This document shows positions 48,040 through 57,371 of a stretch of DNA of 64,000 nucleotides, piece after piece (position 1 is the stretch's first letter; each line of letters begins with the position of its first letter). The DNA lies in contig CAWGDF010000011.1 in NCBI GenBank assembly GCA_963821275.1, positions 186,001-250,000 on the forward strand, read 5' to 3'. This stretch comes from JACVRW01 sp963821275. Its GTDB lineage: Bacteria > Actinomycetota > Thermoleophilia > Solirubrobacterales > Thermoleophilaceae. The translations under genes were made by a program, and so were the position numbers. The notes under the pieces were generated by a model. The model was not told the origin of the DNA and searched no databases. It worked only from the letters and a program-made list of their open reading frames with translations.

Positions 48040-48503
48040 GCGGCGGTGGTCTCCGTGAGGGTCGGGGGTGCATTGCGAGAGGGCGCGGGCTGGCCCGCGC
48101 CGGATCGGTCGCTATTGCGAGAGGGCGCGGGCTGGCCCGCGCCGGATCGTTCGCTTCCAAGGTCGAGCAGACGCTGGTGCTTCTCTTGCTCCCAGCTGAG
48201 CCACTCGCCCGATTCGACCCCTTCGGGCCGCTCCGGGCGCTCCTCGAACCAGCGGTCGAGGGCGGCGCGCAGCTCGGGGTCACCGGCGTAGCGCTTGGTG
48301 AAGGCCACGTCGGACAGGGCGCAGTCGAAGCGGGCGAGCAGCTCACGCAGCGTACGCAGGCGCTGCAGCTCGCCCGGGCCGAAGATGCGGTAGCCCGAAG
48401 CGGAGCGGGGTGGCTCGATCAGGCCGGCGCTCTCGATGTAGCGCAGCATTCGCGGCGACCATCCGGTCGTCTCCGCAGCCTCGTTGATCGTGAGCCCCTC
48501 CAT
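48036..48503 (-). CDS. MerR-family regulator coupled to ahcY
   Basis: 155 aa. Winged helix-turn-helix at the N-terminus (LTINEAAETTGWSPRMLRYIESAGLIEPPRSASGYRIFGPGELQRL), a short helical dimerisation part, then a C-terminal tail with a duplicated 14-residue unit RSGAGQPAPSRNS-type (about 117-145). Translationally coupled to ahcY; probably controls methyl-cycle genes. An extended palindrome lies 12 bp upstream of its ATG. Confidence 0.85.
48072..48155 (-). repeat. Two tandem 42-nt palindrome-bearing units inside the MerR gene
   Basis: Units 48072-48113 and 48114-48155 differ at one base. Each holds the palindrome GGCGCGGGC-TG-GCCCGCGCC. Being 42 nt long they keep the frame, adding 14 residues per copy to the MerR tail. 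Confidence 0.85.
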
Positions 48504-48514
48504 GCAACAGGGGC

Positions 48515-48540
48515 AACCTTACCACGATCGTGTCAAGGTT
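48515..48540. promoter_or_regulatory. MerR-type operator candidate
   Basis: AACCTT-ac-CACGATCGTG-tc-AAGGTT, 26 bp with near-complete dyad symmetry, immediately upstream of the MerR start. Probably the autoregulatory site for the MerR-ahcY operon. Confidence 0.6.
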
Positions 48541-48558
48541 TCGGTGGGTGCCGTGCTC

Positions 48559-49572
48559 TCAGCCCAGCGCGCCCTTGAGGCGGTCGATCGCCTCCACCGG
48601 GAGCGGGTCGACTCCCGCCAGCACCGCAAGGTAGACGCTCACCAGATCGCCGAGCAGGACGAGCGACAGCACACGCTCGAGGCGGCTGTCACCCCGCGCG
48701 GCCACCCGGATCGCGGGGGCACCGGAGCGCTCGACCTCGGCGGCGGTCAGCTCGATGCGGCGGCGCACGCGGGGGTGCTGGTCGGGGTCCTCGAGGAAGA
48801 TCGCCGCGAACGGAGCGCTTCCCCGCTCCCAGCCGCAGATCTCGTTGTGGTCGGCCTCGGGGAGCTGCGAGGCGAACGCCGGAGCCCCGGCGTTCTCGTT
48901 GATCTGGGTCTTCCAGCGCAGCGCCGGCGCCACCGTGGGCCCGGCGCCGTGCACCACGGGGATGCTTCCGTGGAGCTCGCGGGCCAGGCGCTTGGCCAGG
49001 CTTTCCTCGGGCGCGTCGGGCCCCCACTCGGCCACCAGGTCGCCCAGCAGCGCTGCTGAGGCGTCGATCTCCGAGTTGATGGCCGGCGCCGCACCAGCCA
49101 ACGCGGCGCACTCCAGGGCGCCGACGGTCAGGTAGAGCACCGCCGCCCGCGGCTGCATCCCCGCGGGCACCCCGATCACCGGGTCGCCCTCCTTCCGCGC
49201 CGCCTCGGCCAGCCGGCCGCCGGTGGTCAGCGCGGCCCGGGCCGCCCCCACCGCGCCGGCCGCGTCGAAGCAGGCGAGCGTCTCCTCGGTGTTCCCGGAG
49301 TAGCTCGAGCAGAGAACGAGGGTGTCCGGTGAGGTCCACGAGTCGAGCGCGTAGCCGCGCACGGTGGCGATCGAGCGGGTGGCCCGGTCGCCGAGACCCG
49401 CGGCGGCCAGGTCACCGCCGATGGCCGAGCCGCCCATGCCGCACACCACGAGGCCGCCGGGGAGGTCGCGTGACGGGATGCCCGCCGACTGCGCTCGCCA
49501 GAGCGCGTCCCCCAGCTGGATCGGCTGAGCAAGGATGTCCTCGAGCATCCGGCCGGGATCGGCGGACTCCAC
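48559..49572 (-). CDS. SIS-domain phosphoglucose/phosphomannose isomerase family protein
   Basis: 337 aa from GTG 49572. Two SIS sugar-phosphate-binding halves: LVVCGMGGSAIGGDLAAAGLG and LVLCSSYSGNTEETLACFDAA in the first, NENAGAPAFASQLPEADHNEICGWE in the second. This is the bifunctional PGI/PMI type known from archaea and actinobacteria (ManB-like C-terminal half). Interconverts fructose-6-P with glucose-6-P or mannose-6-P. Just downstream of the sugar nucleotidyltransferase, fitting GDP-mannose or related sugar supply. Confidence 0.85.
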   Translation of the reverse strand: MESADPGRMLEDILAQPIQLGDALWRAQSAGIPSRDLPGGLVVCGMGGSAIGGDLAAAGLGDRATRSIATVRGYALDSWTSPDTLVLCSSYSGNTEETLACFDAAGAVGAARAALTTGGRLAEAARKEGDPVIGVPAGMQPRAAVLYLTVGALECAALAGAAPAINSEIDASAALLGDLVAEWGPDAPEESLAKRLARELHGSIPVVHGAGPTVAPALRWKTQINENAGAPAFASQLPEADHNEICGWERGSAPFAAIFLEDPDQHPRVRRRIELTAAEVERSGAPAIRVAARGDSRLERVLSLVLLGDLVSVYLAVLAGVDPLPVEAIDRLKGALG

Positions 49573-49595
49573 CGCTGGGCGGCTCAGCGGATCGC

Positions 49596-50678
49596 TCAGC
49601 GCACGACCTCCGCTGCCGTCACCAGCGCCCCCTGCTCCACCAGCGCGCCGGCCTCGACCTTCACGCCGGGATCGAGGCGTGCCTCGGTTGCCACCACGGC
49701 CTCGTCTCCGACGGTCGCCCCCGCTCCGATCACCGCGCCGGGCTCGATCCGGGCGCGCTCGCCCACCCGCGCCCTGCCGGCGAGCACGGCCTCGTTCACC
49801 GCGGCGTCCGCGGCCACCAGTACCCGGTCGTGGAGCACCGAGCGCTCCACGCGGGCGTCGGTGCCCACGGAGCAGCTGTGGCCCAGCACGCTCTGGGGGC
49901 CGATGTGCGCCCCCGAGACCAGACACCCCTCGTAGATCAGCGAGCCGGTCTCGTCCCGGGGCGGCAGCTCGGAGTCCACGCGTCCGGCGAGCAGGTCCCA
50001 GGTGGCCTCGAGATAGCGCGCCGGCGTGCCGATGTCGATCCAGTAGCCCGCAGCGGCGTAGCCGTACAGACCGTCGCCCACCAGGCTGGGGAAGATCTCG
50101 CGCTCGAACGAGACCGCGCGGCCGGGAGCGATGCTCTCCACGACCTCACGCTCGACCACGTAGGCGCCCACGTTGATCCGGTTGGTGGGGGCCGCTCCTT
50201 CGCTCTTCTCGAGAAAGGCCTCTACCCGGCCCTGGTCGTCGGTGGGGACCACGCCGTAGCTGGAGGTGTCCTCGACGGGGTAGAGCGCGAGCGTGACCCG
50301 CGCCCCGCTGCGCTCGTGCGCCTCGAGCTCAGCGGTAAGGTCGATGTCGGTGAGCACGTCTCCGTTCAGGACCAAGAGCCGCTCCTCGAGCAGTCCCGAG
50401 TCGTAGGCCAGCCGGACCGGGCCGGCGGTGCCCAGAGGCTCCTTCTCCACGACGTAACGCAGGCGCATGCCGTCGTAGATGTCGCCCAGCACGCGCCGCA
50501 CGTCGTCGGACATGAAGCCGCAGGAGAGAATCACCTCCTCCACGCCGTGACTGCGGGCCCAGTCGAGCATGAAGGAGAGAAACGGCCGCCCGGCCAGGGG
50601 CATGACCGGCTTGGGGGTGGTGTAGGTCAGCGGGCGAAGCCGCGTCCCCTCTCCCCCGGCGAGGACGAGCGCCTGCAT
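49596..50678 (-). CDS. Sugar-1-phosphate nucleotidyltransferase (mannose-1-P guanylyltransferase type)
   Basis: 360 aa. Nucleotidyltransferase domain with LVLAGGEGTRLRPLTYTTPKPVMPLAGRPF, LVLNGDVLTDIDL and GYWIDIGTPARYLEAT; C-terminal left-handed beta-helix hexapeptide repeats (about 255-360). Activates a hexose-1-phosphate, most probably mannose with GTP, though glucose-1-phosphate thymidylyl- or uridylyl-activity cannot be excluded. Start overlaps the ugd stop (TGATG). Confidence 0.87.
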   Translation of the reverse strand: MQALVLAGGEGTRLRPLTYTTPKPVMPLAGRPFLSFMLDWARSHGVEEVILSCGFMSDDVRRVLGDIYDGMRLRYVVEKEPLGTAGPVRLAYDSGLLEERLLVLNGDVLTDIDLTAELEAHERSGARVTLALYPVEDTSSYGVVPTDDQGRVEAFLEKSEGAAPTNRINVGAYVVEREVVESIAPGRAVSFEREIFPSLVGDGLYGYAAAGYWIDIGTPARYLEATWDLLAGRVDSELPPRDETGSLIYEGCLVSGAHIGPQSVLGHSCSVGTDARVERSVLHDRVLVAADAAVNEAVLAGRARVGERARIEPGAVIGAGATVGDEAVVATEARLDPGVKVEAGALVEQGALVTAAEVVR

Positions 50679-51952
50679 CAGCGCCCGATCCCCTCGTAGG
50701 CGAAGCCGGCCGCCACCAGCACCTCGCGGTCGAGGAAGTTGCGGCCGTCGATCACCAGCGGCACCCGCATCCGCCGGGCCGCCTCGGGCCAGTCGATCTC
50801 CCTGAACTCGGGCCACTCGGTCACCAGCACCGCGCCGTCGGCGCCGTCGAGCGCCTCCATCGGCGACTGGGAGACCTGCGCACCGGCCAGCATCGAGTCG
50901 GCTTTGGCGGCCGCCACCGGGTCGTAGACTCGCACGGTCGCGCCCTCTCCGGCGAGCCGCCCCGACAGCACGAGGCTCGTGGCCTCGCGGATGTCGTCGG
51001 TGTTGGGCTTGAAGGCGACGCCCAGCAGCGCGATCGTCTTGCCCACGAGCGAGCCGAGGTGCTTCTGCAGCTTGCCGATCGTCCGGCGCTTCTGCAGCTC
51101 GTTGACCTCGATGACCGAGGTCAGGAGCTGGAAGTGGTAGCCGCTGTTGCCGGCCAGCTGCTTGAGGGCCTGCACGTCCTTGGGGAAGCAGGAGCCGCCG
51201 TAGCCGATGCCCGCCCGCAGGAACTTGGGGCCGATCCGATCGTCCAGACCCATGCCGCGCGCGACCTCGGACACGTCGGCGCCCAGCTCCTCGGACACGT
51301 TCGCGATCTCGTTGATGAAGCTGATCTTCGTGGCCAGGAAGGCGTTCGAAGCCAGCTTGATCATCTCGGCCGAGGCCACGTCGGTCCGGACGAGCGGGGC
51401 CTCCAGCGGCGCGTACAGCTGCTCCACCCGGTCGGCGAAGCCCTCCGAGCCCGCCCCGGCGCCGATCACGACCCGGTCGGGGCGCATGAAGTCCGCGACC
51501 GCGGTCCCCTCCTGGAGGAACTCCGGGTTGGAGACATAGCCCAGGCCCTCCATGCGGCGCTGTATCGAGCGGCCGGTGCCCACCGGCACCGTGCTCTTCA
51601 TGACCAGGGCGTGATCGCTTGACTCGCCCAGCTCGGCGATGACCGCGTCCACGCGTGAGAGGTCGGCGTCACCGGAGTAGGTGGGCGGGGTGTCGACCGC
51701 CACGAACAGCAGCCGGGCGTGCTCGAGCACCTCCGGCATGTCGGTGGTGAAGCGCAACCGCGAGGCGTTCTTGGTCACGAGCTCCGGCAGCCCGGGCTCG
51801 TGTATGGGGACCTCGCCACGGGACAGGGCGGCGACCTTGTCGGCCAGGATGTCGCGGGCCCACACCTCGTGCCCCAGCTCGGCGAAGCAGGCCGCGGTCA
51901 CGAGGCCCACCCAGCCCACGCCGATGACGCCTATCGGTTCCTTCTCCGGCAT
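50678..51952 (-). CDS. ugd: UDP-glucose 6-dehydrogenase
   Basis: 424 aa. Oxidises UDP-glucose to UDP-glucuronate with NAD. Rossmann GVGWVGLVTAACFAELGHEV at the N-terminus, MKSTVPVGTG, NPEFLQEGTAVADF, and the catalytic cysteine in GIGYGGSCFPKDV. UDP-binding C-domain follows. Other nucleotide-sugar dehydrogenases share this plan; UDP-glucose is inferred from the UGP2-type gene in the same region. Confidence 0.92.
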   Translation of the reverse strand: MPEKEPIGVIGVGWVGLVTAACFAELGHEVWARDILADKVAALSRGEVPIHEPGLPELVTKNASRLRFTTDMPEVLEHARLLFVAVDTPPTYSGDADLSRVDAVIAELGESSDHALVMKSTVPVGTGRSIQRRMEGLGYVSNPEFLQEGTAVADFMRPDRVVIGAGAGSEGFADRVEQLYAPLEAPLVRTDVASAEMIKLASNAFLATKISFINEIANVSEELGADVSEVARGMGLDDRIGPKFLRAGIGYGGSCFPKDVQALKQLAGNSGYHFQLLTSVIEVNELQKRRTIGKLQKHLGSLVGKTIALLGVAFKPNTDDIREATSLVLSGRLAGEGATVRVYDPVAAAKADSMLAGAQVSQSPMEALDGADGAVLVTEWPEFREIDWPEAARRMRVPLVIDGRNFLDREVLVAAGFAYEGIGR

Positions 51953-51992
51953 CCGAGGCGGGGGAGGCTATAGACCGGGTGAGCCGTCACAG

Positions 51993-52025
51993 CCGCAAGC
52001 AGCCGGCTCGGCCGGCTGCGCGCGG
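51993..52025. repeat. 33-nt palindromic intergenic element, copy 5
   Basis: Same sequence as copy 3, in the short gap between the LCP gene end and the ugd start. Here its orientation is opposite to the transcription of both flanking genes. Confidence 0.85.
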
Positions 52026-52030
52026 ATTGC

Positions 52031-53506
52031 TCACAGCGGCCGGGTGGAGCGCGCAATGGCGATCATCTGGCGCTCGTTCAGCGTGAGCAGAAGGGTGTTC
52101 GAGATCCAGTAGACGGCCTTGGGGGTGCGCCACGCGATGAGCCGCAGGCGGTCGCCGTCGTAGTGCAGCTCATACTCCCGGTTGCCGATGCGGCGCACCT
52201 CGGTCGGGTCCTCCAGGATCGGCGGGTCCTTCCAGGTGAGCCCCTGGACGCCGTAGTACTCGCCGATCGCGGCGAGGCTGCGGCGCAGGACCATGCGGTA
52301 GCCCCCGTAGCGCTTGCCGTCGGTGCCGCGGAGCTTGTACACGCGGGGCGTGTCGATGTACACCGAGCCCCGGAGGCGCAGCCTCGGGTACATCACCGGC
52401 AGCGACCGGCCGGCGCCGGCCTGAACCGCCGCCACCGCCTGCTCCTCCCCAAAGACCTGCGCCTCCTCCAGCCCCAGCTCCACCGGGTTCGGGCGTTGCC
52501 GCTTTGTCTGGCGCTTGGGCTTCGGTTCGCGCTGCTGCTTGATCTTGCCCCGCGGGCCGGGACTGTCCTCGACCTGAAGGAACTCCTGGACCAGCTTCTG
52601 CACCTGCTCGTTGCTGGCCTCCACGTAGCTGGGGCCGACCTGGCCCTCGAAGTGCACCTCGCGGATCGGCAGGCCGGCCGTGCCGAGGGCCAGCTTGAGC
52701 AGGCGGAGAACCTCGGAACGGGACCGCAGAGCGGAGTCGGTGGTGGTGTTGCGCCCGAAGATGCGGACCAGGCGGTCGCGCTTGTCGATCAGCTCCGAGG
52801 TGGCGACCTGCTGCTTGGCCAGGCGCAGGAAGTCCTGCTGGCGGGCGGAGCGCACCAGGTCGTTGTCCTCGTGGCGGAAGCGCACGTACTGCAGGGCCTT
52901 GCGCCCGCACATGCGCTGGTAGCCGGGCTGGACGTCGATGTAGGTGAATTCCGCGCTGTCGTTGTAGTAGCGCCGGTCGATGTCCGCGTACACGCAGCCG
53001 ACCGCGTTGACGGCCCGCCAGAAGCCCCCGAAGTCCACGTTGATCACGTGGTTGATCGAGATGCCGGTGAGCCGCTTCACCGTCTTGAGCGTGAGCTTGG
53101 GCCCGCCGTAGTCGTAGGCGGCGTTGATCTTGTCGGTGCCCACCCCGGGGATCTCGACCTTCAGGTCGCGGGGCAGCGACATCAGCGCGATGGCCTCCTT
53201 GTCCGCGTCGAGGCGCACCAGCATGATCGTGTCCGAGCGAGCGTCGCCGCGGCCGCCTGCTCCCTCCAGGTTCCTGTTCGGGCGCCGGTCGGAGCCCAGG
53301 ATCATCAGCGTCTGGGGCTTGCCCGGATCGGTCTTGGCGAGCTCCTTGCCCAGCCGCAGCTCGGGACCCAGCTCGAGCGCCTCGACGACCTTGTCGATCT
53401 CGCGGAAGGCGGCCACGGCGGTGGCGCCCGCCGCGGCGAAGATCACCAGCACCGCGCCCAGCAGGAGGCGCTTCCAGAGCCCGGGGCGGGGAATGTCGTC
53501 GAGCAT
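52031..53506 (-). CDS. LytR-CpsA-Psr (LCP) family protein
   Basis: 491 aa. N-terminal signal anchor (LLLGAVLVIFAAAGATAVAAF), then an LCP domain: TLMILGSDRRPNRN, DARSDTIMLVRLDADKEAIALMSLPRDL, TDKINAAYDYGG, NHVINVDFGGFWRAVNAVGCV and YVRFRHEDNDLVRSARQQDFL with the phosphate-contacting Arg/Asp residues. A long C-terminal extension is rich in Lys/Arg/Gln. LCP enzymes attach polyprenyl-linked glycopolymers to peptidoglycan, matching the polysaccharide genes around it. Confidence 0.92.
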   Translation of the reverse strand: MLDDIPRPGLWKRLLLGAVLVIFAAAGATAVAAFREIDKVVEALELGPELRLGKELAKTDPGKPQTLMILGSDRRPNRNLEGAGGRGDARSDTIMLVRLDADKEAIALMSLPRDLKVEIPGVGTDKINAAYDYGGPKLTLKTVKRLTGISINHVINVDFGGFWRAVNAVGCVYADIDRRYYNDSAEFTYIDVQPGYQRMCGRKALQYVRFRHEDNDLVRSARQQDFLRLAKQQVATSELIDKRDRLVRIFGRNTTTDSALRSRSEVLRLLKLALGTAGLPIREVHFEGQVGPSYVEASNEQVQKLVQEFLQVEDSPGPRGKIKQQREPKPKRQTKRQRPNPVELGLEEAQVFGEEQAVAAVQAGAGRSLPVMYPRLRLRGSVYIDTPRVYKLRGTDGKRYGGYRMVLRRSLAAIGEYYGVQGLTWKDPPILEDPTEVRRIGNREYELHYDGDRLRLIAWRTPKAVYWISNTLLLTLNERQMIAIARSTRPL

Positions 53507-54633
53507 CAGGCGATTCGCAGACGACGGTCGTCGTCATCGGTCTCATCGCCCGCGAGGCGCGCGGGGAGCAGCTTCACGAACTCCACCAGGGCCTGCCGAT
53601 ATTGGCCGAGGGAGCGGATCGAAACCCACTCCATCGGGCCATGATGGCCGTCGCCCACCGGGCCGCACTCAACGGCGGGAATTCCCGCGTCCAGGAAAGA
53701 GATCACGTCCGATGCGCCGTCGCGACCCACCCCAAGGCGTTCGCTCTCGGGCGCCGCGACCCTTTCGATCGCCGCGCCGAGCGCCTGGACGTAGGGATCG
53801 TCGCGCCTGACGATCGCCGGCCTGCGCATGAAGGTCTTGACCACGCGAACGTCGTCCATCGCCTCGATCGCGTCCTGGATCGACTGGGGGTCCTGGCCCG
53901 GCAGGTAGCGCACGTCGATGTCGAGCACGCACTGGTCCGGCACCTTGTTCATGGCGTCGCCGCCCGCGATCCGGCCCAGGTTGATCGAGGGCCGGTCGAA
54001 CAAGTCGGAGGACTCGCGGGCAAACGGCAGGGACTCGATCCGGCGGAAGACATCCACGGCCTTCAGCACCGCGTTGTCCCCGATCCAGGGCGTCGAGCCG
54101 TGCGCCGCCGTGCCGGTGACCTCCACGCGCAGCGCCAGGACCCCCTTGGCCTGGATGCCGATGTGCAAGTTGGTGGGCTCGCCGGTGATGGCGAAGTCGC
54201 CCAGGTAGCCCTGTTCGACCAGGTAGTCAGAGGCCCGCTGCTCGACCTCCTCGGACTCCTCGTCAGCCACGCAGACGAAGTGCACCCGCACCGCGCTCTG
54301 GTCGCCCAGATCGCGCAGGGCCGCCATCATCGCGGCCAGCCCGCCCTTCATGTCGTAGGCCCCGCGGCCGTAGAGGCGGTCGCCGTCGATGCGCGGGGTG
54401 AACTGCTCGGGGCGCCCGGGCACGACGTCGAGATGCCCGTGCAGCACGACGGTCGGGCCGCTGCGAGGCCCCACGGTGGCGGCGAGCACGGGCCGGCCGT
54501 TGTGCATCGTGCCCGTCACCTCCACCTCGCGGGCTTCCAGCCAGCCCTTCACGAAGCCGGCGGCGGCCTGCATGCCCTCCAGCGTCGACGTGTCGTAGGT
54601 GATCAGGCGCTCGGTTAGAGCGCGTTCATCCAT
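53506..54633 (-). CDS. M20 family metallopeptidase (ArgE/DapE-like)
   Basis: 375 aa dinuclear-zinc amidohydrolase. VVLHGHLDVVP carries the first zinc His and the following Asp, YGRGAYDMKGGLAAM the bridging Asp, ADEESEE the general base, and a lid domain spans about 170-280. GPVGDGHHGPMEWV near the C-terminus carries the last zinc histidine. Substrate (acetylornithine, succinyl-diaminopimelate or a dipeptide) cannot be told. One-base overlap with the LCP gene. Confidence 0.88.
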   Translation of the reverse strand: MDERALTERLITYDTSTLEGMQAAAGFVKGWLEAREVEVTGTMHNGRPVLAATVGPRSGPTVVLHGHLDVVPGRPEQFTPRIDGDRLYGRGAYDMKGGLAAMMAALRDLGDQSAVRVHFVCVADEESEEVEQRASDYLVEQGYLGDFAITGEPTNLHIGIQAKGVLALRVEVTGTAAHGSTPWIGDNAVLKAVDVFRRIESLPFARESSDLFDRPSINLGRIAGGDAMNKVPDQCVLDIDVRYLPGQDPQSIQDAIEAMDDVRVVKTFMRRPAIVRRDDPYVQALGAAIERVAAPESERLGVGRDGASDVISFLDAGIPAVECGPVGDGHHGPMEWVSIRSLGQYRQALVEFVKLLPARLAGDETDDDDRRLRIA

Positions 54634-54657
54634 CCCGCGGCCTGAGGATAGTGGCAG

Positions 54658-56583
54658 TCAGCTGCCGCCGAGCGACTCGACTCGGATGCGCCCGTCGGCG
54701 TCGCTGATCGCCAGGACCTCGACCCTGTTCCCGCCCTCCCGGAGCGCCCCCTCGGGGACCATGACGTCGAAGCTCGTGCGGCCGTCGGCGTCGTAGGTGG
54801 AGGTCACCGCCCTGATCCTTCCGTTGACCGCGATGGCCAGATCGCGCGACCGCGGTCCACCGTCGATCCAGCCCGTGAGGTTCGCCGGCACCGGCGAGCT
54901 GCGCGCGTCCACCGACCGCAGGGCTTCGGTCGCCGCCAGGTGCGCTCGGCCGGTCGTCGAGGGCGCGGGAGAGCCCAGCGCGGCGACGCGTCTTCCCACG
55001 AGTTCGGGGTGTGGGCCGATCCCGTACAGCCCCGGGCGCTGCCCGCCCCACCCGAACAGGGCCAGCTGGCGCTCCAGCGCCCTGGTCCGCGCGCGCTCGA
55101 GCCAGGGCCAGGCATAGGTCAGCTTCCGGCCGTGGCGGGTGTAGAGAACCTCCGTGCCCCGGTCCGCGCCGTGGCCGAAGACGGAATGCCCGTCAACCGC
55201 CCAGGGCAGCCGCACGCCCAAGAGATCGGCCATCGTGGGCAGGACATCGAGCGTGGACACGTGAGTGGACACGACCTCGCCGCGACGCTGGTGCGGAGCC
55301 TTGATCAGGAGCGGAACGGGAGCGATGTCCGCCACCGTCGCGCGGGTCGGCTCACGCCGGCTCCGGCCCGGATGGAAGCTGACGCCGTGGTCGGCGGTCA
55401 GCACCACAAGCGCTCGGTCGTAGAGTCCAGCAGCGCGCAAGCGGTCGACCAGCCGGCCGATCAGACGGTCGACGTACTGCACCTGGAGGAGGTAGCGCTG
55501 GTACGCCCGCTCGACCACCGGGCGATCGTCGGCCCAGTTCTCCAGAAACAGCCAGCGGCTGATGTCGGTGCTGGCGTAAGAGCGGCCGCTCGGCAGGTAC
55601 TGAAGCGGCTCGTGCGGAAGCAGAACGTGCAGGAAGTCGAGCGAGGGCCGCCGCTCGGCGCGTATGCCGGAGAGAAAGCGCGCCACGCTCGGCGCTCGGG
55701 TGTCGACAGCGTCCGTCGCCTGACGCCCGAAGTTCTGCGCGGCCACGAGGTCGCCGGCGCCGGGCTTCCCCGAGGGCGCGAACCCCATCCAGGAGGCGGT
55801 CACCGAGGGCAGGTGCTCGCGCAGGTCGCTTGGGAGCAGCTCGTGCGGAGCCACGACCTTCATGTCCGACAGGAGCGAACGCAGCCGCTCCTTCAGCGGA
55901 GGCGGCTCGCCCGGGCAGGCCTCGCGGGGACAGAGGTGCGTGATCGGTTCCTCGGCGTCGATCGCGTGCGTCCGGCCCAGCAGGGTGAAGAGGCTGCGCG
56001 GATGGTCGTCGACTATCGGCAGGGTCGCCCGGCTCGGGCGCCGGCCGGTGAGCAGCGCGGGCACGGCGTGCTCGGTCAGCTCGTGGACGGTGGCTGCGTT
56101 CTCGAACCAGTAGGACCCGCGGGCCAGCCGGGCGAAGTTGGGGTAGCGGCCCGCGTCGATGCCCCCGCCGGGCCCCAGGAGCGACGTGAGCGCGAACTCG
56201 TCGAAAACCACCATCACCACCGGCGTCTCGGCGTCCACGCGGGCGAGGGCTCCGGCATCGTCGCGGCTCAGCAGCGGTGTGATCGGCGAGAAAAAGAGAA
56301 AGAGGGCCAGGAACACGATCGGGGCCGGGGCCAGGACGCTGAGAAACGACCTGACAGCGTGCGCGCGCCTATAGAGGAGGGCCACTCCGGCGCCGATCAG
56401 CAGAGAGGCGGGGATCACGATCGCGCTCGACCCGCCGGTGCGCTTGAGCACCTGCAGGACCACCACGCCGGCCAGCAGGGCGACGAACACCAGGTGCACG
56501 GCACGCCGCAGCCGGGCGTCGATCAGAGCCGCGACGCCCTCGACCAGCAGAAAGGGCAGGGGCGGGACGACGACGAGCCCCAC
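54658..56583 (-). CDS. Membrane sulfatase-fold (alkaline phosphatase superfamily) protein
   Basis: 641 aa. N-terminal transmembrane helices, then an extracellular sulfatase domain: VVMVVFDEFALTSLLG (metal Asp), FLHVLLPHEPLQYLPSG, LVVLTADHGVSFHPG (second metal site). The arrangement is that of phosphoglycerol/phosphoethanolamine-type transferases, though the nucleophile position is not certain. A C-terminal beta domain follows. Hydrophobic in-frame sequence (LHIVVLCTFAFAQPLFQLLS...) continues upstream to about 56764 without a usual start, so the N-terminus is probably longer than the GTG at 56583 gives. Confidence 0.8.
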   Translation of the reverse strand: MGLVVVPPLPFLLVEGVAALIDARLRRAVHLVFVALLAGVVVLQVLKRTGGSSAIVIPASLLIGAGVALLYRRAHAVRSFLSVLAPAPIVFLALFLFFSPITPLLSRDDAGALARVDAETPVVMVVFDEFALTSLLGPGGGIDAGRYPNFARLARGSYWFENAATVHELTEHAVPALLTGRRPSRATLPIVDDHPRSLFTLLGRTHAIDAEEPITHLCPREACPGEPPPLKERLRSLLSDMKVVAPHELLPSDLREHLPSVTASWMGFAPSGKPGAGDLVAAQNFGRQATDAVDTRAPSVARFLSGIRAERRPSLDFLHVLLPHEPLQYLPSGRSYASTDISRWLFLENWADDRPVVERAYQRYLLQVQYVDRLIGRLVDRLRAAGLYDRALVVLTADHGVSFHPGRSRREPTRATVADIAPVPLLIKAPHQRRGEVVSTHVSTLDVLPTMADLLGVRLPWAVDGHSVFGHGADRGTEVLYTRHGRKLTYAWPWLERARTRALERQLALFGWGGQRPGLYGIGPHPELVGRRVAALGSPAPSTTGRAHLAATEALRSVDARSSPVPANLTGWIDGGPRSRDLAIAVNGRIRAVTSTYDADGRTSFDVMVPEGALREGGNRVEVLAISDADGRIRVESLGGS

Positions 56584-56759
56584 GGCCAGCAGCAGGATGT
56601 CGACCGGCTCGGAGCCGCGAATGGCGAAGAACGCCGCGCTGTCCGACAGCAGCTGGAAGAGCGGCTGCGCGAACGCGAACGTGCAGAGGACGACGATGTG
56701 CAGCCCGTCGATCGCGATGCTCCGCGTGGGCTCGGCGGCCCGGGCGACGCTCGACTGCC

Positions 56760-57371
56760 TTATGACGCTCTGCTCGATCTCCGCGCCCCCTCGACCTCGC
56801 CGCGGACGAAACAGCCTGCCAGGTGGTCATTGACAAGGCCGCAGGCCTGCATCGTGGCGTAGGCCGTGGTGGGCCCGACGAAGCGGAAGCCGCGGCGCTT
56901 GAGCTCCTTGGCCAGCGCCGCCGACTCCGGGGTCACGGCGGGTACGTCCTCCAGCGTGCGCGGCGCCCGCCGGCGGCCCCGGGGGCGAAAGGACCAGACC
57001 AGCTCGGCGAGCGGCTCGTCCATCGCCAGCCACCGCCCGGGCGTTCGCGATCGCCGCGTCGATCTTGGCCCGGTTGCGCACGATGCCGGCGTCGGCCATC
57101 AGCCGCGGCACGTCGCGCGCCCCGAAGCCGGCGACGGTCTCGACGTCGAAGCCGGCGAAGGCCGCGCGGAAGGCCTCGCGCTTGCGCAGGATGGTGAGCC
57201 AGGAGAGGCCGGACTGGAAGGCCTCGAGGGTCAGCCGCTCGTAGAGGCCGCGGTCGTCGGTGACGGGCCGGCCCCACTCCTCGTCGTGGTAGCGCTCGTA
57301 GTCGGGTGTCGACGACGCCCACGGGCAGCGGCGGCGACCGTCCTCGCCGGTGGCAGCCGAGGCTCAATCAT
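56760..57371 (-). pseudogene. tag: DNA-3-methyladenine glycosylase I, frameshifted
   Basis: Removes 3-methyladenine from DNA. Zinc-site residues are all visible: RCPWASS (Cys), YHDEEWG (His), NDHLAGCF (His, Cys). EAFQSGLSWLTILRKREAFRAAF is the catalytic helix. The parts lie in different frames: a start region (MIEPRLPP) overlapping the upstream gene stop by ATGA, a middle segment to about 57025, and the C-terminal third (MDEPLAELVWSFRPRGR...). At least two single-base indels, near 57350 and 57025. Confidence 0.82.
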
